64,000 nt of DNA, taken from an uncultured Chloroflexota bacterium (GTDB lineage: Bacteria > Chloroflexota > Anaerolineae > UBA4142 > SHND01). A program made the position numbers and the translations under genes. Location of the stretch: positions 34,528 through 98,527 of the forward strand of contig CALMZO010000214.1 of NCBI GenBank assembly GCA_937870825.1, written 5' to 3'. Below are positions 32,730 to 38,994 of this stretch, piece after piece. Positions within the stretch are counted from its first letter, which is position 1. Each line of letters starts with the position of its first letter. The notes beneath the pieces are model-generated. The model was not told where the DNA came from, made no database searches, and saw only the letters and a list, made by a program, of their open reading frames with translations.

Positions 32730-33146
32730 ATGCGCGAAAATTTCATCCTCACCCGCGCGGCAGAATTGGATGCGCTGCAGGCATTCCGCGATTTTATCGC
32801 GCGCGTGTGCAAACAACTGAAAATTTCAGACGACATCGCGTTTCAACTGCAGCTCGCGTGTGATGAAGCCGCGACCAATGTGATTCAACATGGGTACGCG
32901 GGCATGAACCCCGGTTCCATCATGTTGGAACTGCGCCCGCAGTCGAAAAAAATCACAATGATTTTGAGCGACTTTGGACATCCCTTTGAACCCGTGCCGA
33001 CGGACGCGCCCGATGTGGACGCGTTGATGCGCGATGAACCGACGACGGGTTTTGGTCTCTATTTGATTTACAGCACGATGAACGAGGTCAGTTATTTCAG
33101 CGATGAGCAGGGGAATCATTTGGTGTTGGTGAAGGAGTTAAAGTAG
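32730..33146 (+). CDS. RsbW-like serine kinase / anti-sigma factor
   Basis: The 138-residue HATPase_c domain has an N-box CDEAATNVIQHGY, the G1 box SDFGHPF and the G2 box TTGFGLYLI, a complete ATP site. It would phosphorylate a STAS partner and hold a sigma factor. No sigma factor gene is in the window. The ATG at 32730 is preferred because upstream codons are repeat-derived. Confidence 0.87.
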   Translation: MRENFILTRAAELDALQAFRDFIARVCKQLKISDDIAFQLQLACDEAATNVIQHGYAGMNPGSIMLELRPQSKKITMILSDFGHPFEPVPTDAPDVDALMRDEPTTGFGLYLIYSTMNEVSYFSDEQGNHLVLVKELK

Positions 33147-33214
33147 CAGGAAGCAAGTAGTAAGGAGTGGGGAGAATGCAACCTGCTACCTGAGACTTGC
33201 TACCTGCTGCGCGG
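33145..33214. repeat. Heptamer array, ten words, forming an inverted repeat
   Basis: AGCAGGA, AGCAAGT and AGTAAGG lead into AACCTGC, TACCTGA and TACCTGC. The left words are complementary to the right ones. The array fills the space between the RsbW stop codon and the patatin ATG. Confidence 0.75.
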
Positions 33215-33217
33215 AAA

Positions 33218-34063
33218 ATGACAGACCCAAAACGCGTTGCATTGGTGATTGGTTCGGGCAGTGTGAAATGCGCGGCGGCGATTGGTTTGCACAAGGCGCT
33301 GCTGCGCGAGAACATTCAAGTAGATATGGTGGTCGGCACGAGCGGCGGCGCGTTGTATGCGGCGCTGATTGCGCTTGGACATTCGCCGCAGGAATCGCAA
33401 GAGCTGAGTATGCGGTTGTGGACGCGCGAGGTCACGGCGAAACACAGCCGCCGCGCGTTGTGGCAAATTTTATTGCCGAACGTTTTCGGTTTCGACCAAA
33501 ATTTTGGAACGGTGGACGACACGCTCGCGCTGGAACGTTTTCGCGCCGCGTACGGCGAACGCAAAATCGAGGACGCGAAAACTCCGCTGTACATCGCCGC
33601 GACGGATTTTGAACATGGCGAGCAGGTCGTGTTGACGAAAGGCAAGTTGGTGGACGCGCTGCGCGCGAGCATTGCGATTCCGTACATTTTCAAAGCGTAC
33701 CGCTTTGACGGGAAATTGCTGGTGGACGGATATTTGAGTGACCCACTGCCCGTCGGCATCGCGGTCAAAGAAGGTGCGAACGTCATTCTCGCGATGGGTT
33801 TTGAAAGTCCGTATCAAGGCAAAATCAATTCACTGATGCGCTACACCTTTCAAGTGAGCAGCATCATGTCGAACAATCTTTTGCGAGCGAATTACGCGTT
33901 TCATTCGATGGCGCATCACGGCGAAGTGATTCCGATTTTGCCGCAATTCAATCAACGCATCGGGTTGTTCGACACGGATAAAATTCCGTACATTATCGAA
34001 GAGGGCGAACGCGCGGCGAATGAGCAAATGCCGTACTTGAAAAAATTGCTTGCGGCAACATAA
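33218..34063 (+). CDS. Patatin-like phospholipase
   Basis: The 281-residue protein has an oxyanion loop GSGSVKCAAAIG, the nucleophile in GTSGG and the catalytic Asp in LLVDGYL: the Ser-Asp dyad of patatins. It resembles the RssA/NTE type and probably acts on membrane lipids at the inner face. It follows the RsbW gene on the same strand and is the last gene before a strong terminator, so it may be an output or regulator of the cluster. Confidence 0.88.
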   Translation: MTDPKRVALVIGSGSVKCAAAIGLHKALLRENIQVDMVVGTSGGALYAALIALGHSPQESQELSMRLWTREVTAKHSRRALWQILLPNVFGFDQNFGTVDDTLALERFRAAYGERKIEDAKTPLYIAATDFEHGEQVVLTKGKLVDALRASIAIPYIFKAYRFDGKLLVDGYLSDPLPVGIAVKEGANVILAMGFESPYQGKINSLMRYTFQVSSIMSNNLLRANYAFHSMAHHGEVIPILPQFNQRIGLFDTDKIPYIIEEGERAANEQMPYLKKLLAAT

Positions 34064-34067
34064 AGAC

Positions 34068-34101
34068 AAAAAAATCTGCGCTGGAAGGCGCAGATTTTTT
34101 T
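34068..34101. terminator. Perfect intrinsic terminator
   Basis: A 14-bp stem (AAAAAAATCTGCGC with its complement at 34088-34101) over TGGAAG. It lies between convergent genes and serves both strands. Confidence 0.9.
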
Positions 34102-34109
34102 GTGCCAAA

Positions 34110-34853
34110 TTATTTCCACGTTTTGCAAAACGAAACCACATCGTCCGCCATCGCGCGCAAAATCGCTTCGCCTTTCTCGCGCGTCGCGCGCGTCGGGTCG
34201 CCGATGATGCCGGACGCGGAATAGTCGCCCGCGGCGTCGCGTACGCGCGTGAGCGGACCCGGTTTGCGAACGGGTTTGGCGCGTTCCAACATCCACGGCT
34301 GGATTTCTGCCACCGCGCGCTCCATGTGTACAACGGATTCGTCAATTGCCAACAGCATCGAAGTTTCGTGTTCGTCCGCGTGCGAGCCGATTTTGTTTTC
34401 AATCACCTCCTCCGCCGCGCGTCCAAGTTCCAGAATGTGGGCGAGTGCGACGGGGATGTTTTGTGAAATCAAATTGTTTGCCGCAAGCGTGAGCGGCGCG
34501 GTGGTGCTGACGCCCGTGTTGAGAATCAAAAATTTTTGCGCGCCATTTTTCGCAAGTGAAAAAATGATTTGTTCGACGGTTTCGCGGAATGTGTCGGCGG
34601 CGAGATGCACGCTGCCGGGAAAATTTACAAACGCGGGATAATAGCCGAACGGAATCGGCGGACAAACGAGCACGTCCACTTGCTCCGCGACGCGCCGCGC
34701 CAAATCGCGCGCGAGCAAATAATCGGTGTTGAGCGGCAGATGGGGTCCGTGTTCTTTCAAGATGGCGCCGATGGGCACGAGAACGATGGGAATATTTTGG
34801 AACGCGGCTTCCGCCTCATTCCACGTGAGATGTTCGAGATAGAGAGAAGGCAT
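34110..34853 (-). CDS. Creatininase-family amidohydrolase
   Basis: The 247-residue product has the metal-binding signatures E-H-G-P-H-L-P-L-x-T-D and H-A-D-E-H-E-T-S of the creatininase/MftE fold. Family members open cyclic amides or act in peptide-cofactor maturation; no mycofactocin genes are nearby. The ATG at 34853 starts MPSLYLEHLTW, typical of the family; the 19 upstream codons are less protein-like. Confidence 0.85.
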   Translation of the reverse strand: MPSLYLEHLTWNEAEAAFQNIPIVLVPIGAILKEHGPHLPLNTDYLLARDLARRVAEQVDVLVCPPIPFGYYPAFVNFPGSVHLAADTFRETVEQIIFSLAKNGAQKFLILNTGVSTTAPLTLAANNLISQNIPVALAHILELGRAAEEVIENKIGSHADEHETSMLLAIDESVVHMERAVAEIQPWMLERAKPVRKPGPLTRVRDAAGDYSASGIIGDPTRATREKGEAILRAMADDVVSFCKTWK

Positions 34854-34948
34854 GGGTTCCTCGTCGGTGTTTTCTGAATTGTACTTGATTTTCTCGAATA
34901 ACGCCTCCACAATTTCGGAAATTGCAGAGGTTTCGTTTGGGAAATTTT

Positions 34949-34978
34949 TTGGTCAATCCGCCCGTTCTCCTCTATAAT
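34949..34978 (+). promoter_or_regulatory. Promoter of the beta-helix protein gene
   Basis: TTGGTC (34949-34954) lies 18 bases from a perfect TATAAT (34973-34978), 64 bases before the ATG at 35042. Confidence 0.5.
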
Positions 34979-35041
34979 CGTCGCCGTACTGCGTTGCAGA
35001 TTTGGGCAACACCGCGTTGCCCGACAAACTGATTTCGCTCG

Positions 35042-36427
35042 ATGAAGTTGAAACGCGAGCGCACTCCCTCGCCTTGGCTCGTCCACGATATTTATTTGCG
35101 CGATACATGGGGCAACCCGTTCAATGTCTCGCGCTCGCGTCGTTGGAATCTCCGCCGTCTTTTTCTCGTCGCGATGATTGTGTTCGGCATCGTTGATATG
35201 TGCCTCGCGGTGTTTTTCGTCGCCGCGTATGTGTTTCCACGCGCGAGCCGTGTCGCGCAACGCAGCCCTACGCGCGGGGCAACGGTGGTGGCGCGTCAAG
35301 CTTTGCCCCCCGCGCGCGCCACACGCACGCCGCGTCCGACGAAGGTGCCACCGTCGCCAACGCGTCCACCCACTCGAGTCCCGACGCGCGTTCCGACACT
35401 GCCGCCGCCGACGGAAATTATTCCGCCTACCGCCGTGCCGAATCCGCTGCGAACACTGTCCATTGATTTGCCTGCGACTTTGAATCGCGGCGCGCTCACG
35501 TTCGAAATTCCGAACGAACCGTCGGAATGTACGCCGGCGGACGCGATGCCCGATGTCGTTGACCGTTCCATCAAATTGTGCGCGGGACAAAATTATCGTC
35601 CGTTTCTTGTGCGCGGTGAAGGGATTGGCGTATTCGGCGACAAGAGTTCGGTGATTCGCAGTGAAGGACGCGGGTACGGCATCATTGCCGAAGGCGCGCG
35701 TCTGTTTATTCAAAATGTGTTCATTCGCGGCACGACGGAAGCGAGTGATGCCAATATCTTGTTGTGTTTGTATCCTGATTGCAGAGGCAAGCGAGGCGGC
35801 GTCGCGTATGGCGGCGGTATTTTGGTGCGCGCACAAGAAACCACAATCATGGATTCCGATATTGCGGGCGGCGTCGCGGGCATTGCGGCGGAACGCGTGT
35901 CGGGATTGATATTGCTCAACAATCGTCTCGACGATTCGAGCGGCTGGGGTTCGTACAATTTTGCGGTGGACTCGAGTTTCTTTGTCGGCAACACGTTCAG
36001 CCGCAACAATCGCGCGTGCAACACCGAAGGGGGTTATTTTCCAACGGGCTGCGAGTCGGCGGGCTGGCTGTGTATCGCGTGTCAACAAAATATCATTGCG
36101 AAGAATTTTTGCGTCAATTCGGGCGATTGTTTTTACATGAACGGCGAAGGCAATCTCGCCTCCAACAACAATCGCTTTCATCAAAACGAATGCCGCGCGT
36201 CACCGCACAATTGCTACGAAGTTACGTTCGCCGTCGGCAACGAGTTTGTCGAAAACATTGCGCGTGACGACCCCGAAACCGGCGCGGCGTGCAAATATCC
36301 GTTTTGGGTCGGCGGCTCGCACGTTGTCTTTGCGCGCAATGTCTGGCAGTGCAGCATGAATCCCGAAATTTCGATTGCCCACGCAACGGCATCAACGCAT
36401 ATTCCGACGCGCGTGGAAAACCGATGA
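35042..36427 (+). CDS. Membrane-anchored right-handed beta-helix protein
   Basis: In the 461-residue product the N-terminal 38 residues are basic and cytoplasmic, followed by a membrane helix at about 39-66. A Pro/Thr/Arg linker (PTRPPTRVPTRVP) spans about 75-140. The outer domain has repeated short strands with Asn ladders (ILLNNRLDD, VGNTFSRNN, LASNNNRFHQN), as in pectate-lyase-like beta-helices. Eleven or more cysteines in the outer part suggest disulfides. No catalytic motif is evident; it may bind or modify polysaccharide. Confidence 0.72.
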   Translation: MKLKRERTPSPWLVHDIYLRDTWGNPFNVSRSRRWNLRRLFLVAMIVFGIVDMCLAVFFVAAYVFPRASRVAQRSPTRGATVVARQALPPARATRTPRPTKVPPSPTRPPTRVPTRVPTLPPPTEIIPPTAVPNPLRTLSIDLPATLNRGALTFEIPNEPSECTPADAMPDVVDRSIKLCAGQNYRPFLVRGEGIGVFGDKSSVIRSEGRGYGIIAEGARLFIQNVFIRGTTEASDANILLCLYPDCRGKRGGVAYGGGILVRAQETTIMDSDIAGGVAGIAAERVSGLILLNNRLDDSSGWGSYNFAVDSSFFVGNTFSRNNRACNTEGGYFPTGCESAGWLCIACQQNIIAKNFCVNSGDCFYMNGEGNLASNNNRFHQNECRASPHNCYEVTFAVGNEFVENIARDDPETGAACKYPFWVGGSHVVFARNVWQCSMNPEISIAHATASTHIPTRVENR

Positions 36428-36505
36428 AAATTTGAAATTGCGAAATGGAAATTGCGAATGGCGCAATGTTGGTTTTTCATTTCGCAATTCGCAATTGGAA
36501 ATTTC
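36426..36505. repeat. Octamer-period array between the beta-helix and J-domain genes
   Basis: Words such as GAAATTGC, GAAATGGA, TCGCAATT and GAAATTTC keep an 8-base step. ATTGCGAAATG and CATTTCGCAAT are exact complements, so the array folds back on itself. It starts within the upstream stop codon. Confidence 0.6.
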
Positions 36506-36514
36506 ACATTTGGT

Positions 36515-37897
36515 GTGAAAGACTATTACACGTTACTGAATGTTTCGCCCGACGCGACGCCCGCGCAGATTGACGCGGCGTATCGGCGGCTCATGCAGCG
36601 GCATCATCCCAACGCGCGTTCTTCGCCGCAAGCGTTGGAGCGTTTGCGCGAATTGAATGAAGCATGGCGCGTGTTGAGCGATGCGACACAGCGCGCGGCG
36701 TATGACCGCGCGCGCGCAAGCGGCGCGCCGTATCAACCGCCAACACCCCCCCCCACGTTACGCAATGTGCCGCAGGCGAATCTTGCCGATTTTGGCGCGC
36801 GGCGCAAAAGCGGCGGAACATGTTTGGTCGCGCTGGCAGTGGTGTTTGTGCTGCTGTTTGCGTTTGGAATTTTGGCATGGGGTCTGGACGAGCAATTGCA
36901 TTTTGGCGCAAGGTTCGAACGCGCCATCGGCGAAGTGAACGCGCTGCTGCCGACACGCGATGCGGTTGCGACGGAGGTGGCAGAAAATCAAGTCACTCCC
37001 ACGCCTGACCCGCGCTGCCGCGATGGCTGTGAAACGCCGCCTCCCGGTTGTGTCGTCAAAGGCGATATCGAAAACGACGGCACGCGTTATTTTTATTTGC
37101 CGAATGATGAGGGCTACGCGCGTGTGAATGTGAATGTTGCGCGGGGTGACCGCTGGTTCTGCACACAGGCGGACGCGCAAGGGGCGGGGTGGGTCCGCAA
37201 AGCGCCAACGGAAACGCCGACCCTTCCCCCCCCCCCCGAAGCCATGACCACCACTGTCGCGCGGCGCGCGTTGGTGGTGTGCGGTGAAAATGTCGCGCTG
37301 TATCAAGGACCGGGCGAAAATTTTCCGATTGCGCGGACGGTTGCCAACGGCGCGCGGCTTTTTATCAATGGTGTCAATGGCGAATGGTCTGTCGTATCCG
37401 GCGAAAATCCTGTCACGTATGTACGCACCAATCAATTGTGCCCGCCCCCCACGCGTGCCGCCGCGCAACCCACCGGCGCGCCCGCGCACGATTCCAATTC
37501 CGCGACGCCCACGCCGGCAACGGTCATTGCCATTCCTGCCGCATCATCCTTTAAATATCCCGCGCCGCAGTTGCTCAAGCCGACGAATGGCGAAAAATAC
37601 TGGTGCAAACGCGAATTGGTGCTGCAATGGAATTTCGCCGGGACGTTGGCGCCGGATGAATTTTTTCTCGTCGAAAGCAAACCCGTCGAACATGAACCGT
37701 GGTTGGCCCTCTACGATTGGACAAAAGAAACAACCGTGTTCTTGAATCCAAATCGCGGCGACGGGGCATGCGACACGGTGTGGTGGGGCAATACGGGTGT
37801 GTACGAATGGCGCGTGAGCGTGGTGCGCGGCGACAAAGAAATGCCAACGTACCTTTCGCCGTTTAGTGAAGCGCAGCGAATCAATTATAGTGAATAA
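36515..37897 (+). CDS. J-domain membrane protein with extracytoplasmic SH3-like and Ig-like regions
   Basis: In the 460-residue product, residues 1-65 are a DnaJ J-domain (DYYTLLNVSPDATPAQIDAAYR), but the HPD tripeptide is HPN, so DnaK stimulation is doubtful. A membrane helix follows at about 105-125, then Pro-rich linkers, an SH3b-like domain with ALYQGPGENFPIARTV, and a C-terminal Ig-like domain (LVLQWNFAG onward). The GTG at 36515 is chosen because the upstream in-frame codons lie in the repeat array. Tracts of C9 and C12 encode its proline linkers. Confidence 0.75.
   Translation: MKDYYTLLNVSPDATPAQIDAAYRRLMQRHHPNARSSPQALERLRELNEAWRVLSDATQRAAYDRARASGAPYQPPTPPPTLRNVPQANLADFGARRKSGGTCLVALAVVFVLLFAFGILAWGLDEQLHFGARFERAIGEVNALLPTRDAVATEVAENQVTPTPDPRCRDGCETPPPGCVVKGDIENDGTRYFYLPNDEGYARVNVNVARGDRWFCTQADAQGAGWVRKAPTETPTLPPPPEAMTTTVARRALVVCGENVALYQGPGENFPIARTVANGARLFINGVNGEWSVVSGENPVTYVRTNQLCPPPTRAAAQPTGAPAHDSNSATPTPATVIAIPAASSFKYPAPQLLKPTNGEKYWCKRELVLQWNFAGTLAPDEFFLVESKPVEHEPWLALYDWTKETTVFLNPNRGDGACDTVWWGNTGVYEWRVSVVRGDKEMPTYLSPFSEAQRINYSE
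36746..36754. repeat. C9 homopolymer in the J-domain gene
   Basis: It encodes part of PPTPPPT between the J-domain and the membrane helix; a slip would leave a soluble J-domain alone. Confidence 0.7.
37226..37237. repeat. C12 homopolymer in the J-domain gene
   Basis: The longest G/C run in the window. It encodes LPPPPE between the first and second outer regions. Confidence 0.75.
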
Positions 37898-37925
37898 CCG
37901 AATGGCGATTGTCGTTTCGCGTCGT

Positions 37926-37953
37926 TTGACACGCATCGCGCGCGACGTATAAT
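37926..37953 (+). promoter_or_regulatory. Consensus promoter TTGACA-16-TATAAT
   Basis: Both boxes are perfect, 37 bases before the bTHX start codon, consistent with strong constitutive expression. Confidence 0.8.
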
Positions 37954-37989
37954 CGCGCGGCATTGATAAATTTCATCAAGGAGTGTTAC

Positions 37990-38193
37990 ATGGGAAAGGG
38001 AGACAAACGCACCAAGCGCGGAAAACTTTTTCGCGGCTCACACGGCAAACCGATTCCGGGCAAGCAGCCGCCTGCGCCGCCCAAACCGGAACCGAAACCT
38101 GTCGCGGTAAAACAACCGCGTCCGCCGCGCGAACCGAAACCGCAAGCGCAGCCGGAAACACCTGCCGCCCCACCCCCCGCGGCGGAAGCGTAA
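37990..38193 (+). CDS. bTHX-like small ribosomal protein with proline-rich tail
   Basis: The first 26 residues (MGKGDKRTKRGKLFRGSHGK onward) match bTHX, the short basic peptide of the 30S head described in Thermus and several other phyla. Most of the remaining 41 residues are Pro, Lys, Ala and Glu, an extension absent from classical bTHX. AAGGAG lies upstream of the ATG at 37990. A strong promoter and a long-stem terminator frame it as a single-gene unit. Confidence 0.85.
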   Translation: MGKGDKRTKRGKLFRGSHGKPIPGKQPPAPPKPEPKPVAVKQPRPPREPKPQAQPETPAAPPPAAEA

Positions 38194-38196
38194 TCC

Positions 38197-38286
38197 AAAA
38201 GACTCGAATGGGTCACGCGCATCGTTTGTGAAACGCGAATCTGTTTCCATAGACGAAGGATGATGCACGAATCATTCGAGTCTTTT
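38197..38286. terminator. Long-range hairpin ending in a T-run after bTHX
   Basis: AAAAGACTCGAATG (38197-38210) is exactly complementary to 38273-38286, followed by more T. The 62-base loop can fold further. It may terminate bTHX or be a structured 3' element; the next gene starts 19 bases later. Confidence 0.65.
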
Positions 38287-38304
38287 TTTTGTTGGAGGTG
38301 CAGG

Positions 38305-38496
38305 ATGTCACGCAATTCGAATTCGCCGCGTGCGATGGTGAGCAAGATGGGCATCGTCACCGTGTTGGGTGCGGCGATTGGCACCGCGATTGGCGCGGCG
38401 ATGGGGAATGTGCCGGCAGGTGTTGGAGTAGGCGCGGCATTGGGTGTGGCAGGCGGCGCGCTGTTTGAATTTTTGCAGCGGCGCAAACGCGCGTAA
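38305..38496 (+). CDS. Small glycine-zipper membrane protein
   Basis: In the 63-residue product, residues 15-52 are a run of Gly and Ala with G-x3-G spacing (GAAIGTAIGAAMGN, then GVGVGAALGVAGGALFEF), as in glycine-zipper proteins that oligomerise in membranes. A basic tail RRKRA ends it. GGAGG lies eleven bases before the ATG. Confidence 0.65.
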   Translation: MSRNSNSPRAMVSKMGIVTVLGAAIGTAIGAAMGNVPAGVGVGAALGVAGGALFEFLQRRKRA

Positions 38497-38708
38497 CAAG
38501 AGACCCGTACGAGTTTTCCCAACGCATTCCATAAGCGACCCGGCGCGTTTACGTCCAACATCCGCGATGCGGGCATTGGCAAGCCATGTTTAACGTCCGG
38601 GAAAATGTTTGGTGCAGCGTTGACCAAGTATCTCGAAAATTTCACTGCGGTCCGTGATGACGCGCCCATTGCAGCCGCGCGGCGTGAGCGAGTATCAACA
38701 AATTCGCA

Positions 38709-38737
38709 TTGCCCCTTTTTTTGTTCTTTGCTATAAT
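38709..38737 (+). promoter_or_regulatory. Promoter TTGCCC-17-TATAAT
   Basis: A perfect -10 box with a 17-base spacer to TTGCCC. The start would be near 38744, about 250 bases before the BmpA gene. Confidence 0.65.
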
Positions 38738-38743
38738 CTCCGC

Positions 38744-38930
38744 ATTCCAAGATGCAGGCGCGCGGCAAGTGCAACTTTCCCCGCTACGCGCGACAGCATG
38801 ATTCGCTCCACTTTTGCATGACAACGACGAATTGCGTCGGTTACGACGCGAACAAACCTCGATGCAGCAATTTGCCACGACAAGAAAGGGGGTGTCTGTA
38901 ACGGATACCACTTTGAGACGCCTTTTTTGA
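38744..38930 (+). ncRNA. Candidate structured leader RNA or small RNA upstream of the BmpA operon
   Basis: The transcript from the promoter at 38709 would meet a terminator-like hairpin (38891-38897 with 38916-38922, then six T) before any coding sequence. Within it two hairpins exclude each other: CGACG/CGTCG (38825-38839) and GCGTCG/CGACGC (38834-38849). This layout fits an attenuator, riboswitch or free small RNA. I do not recognise a known riboswitch class. The rest of the 498-base gap (38497-38708) shows nothing I can support. Confidence 0.5.
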
Positions 38931-38994
38931 AATGATGCAGCGCGCAGCTCGACGCATCTCTCTCGAGCATGAATCTTTACGGAGGAGAAGAACA

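Noticed and set aside
34757..36184. A 475-codon antisense frame across the beta-helix gene
   Set aside because: It crosses the promoter and two divergent genes and has the Arg/Ala/His-rich composition of shadow frames.
38744..38930. 6S RNA, SRP RNA or a cobalamin riboswitch
   Set aside because: Size is similar, but the conserved signatures of these RNAs were not found by eye; a covariance-model search would be needed to decide.
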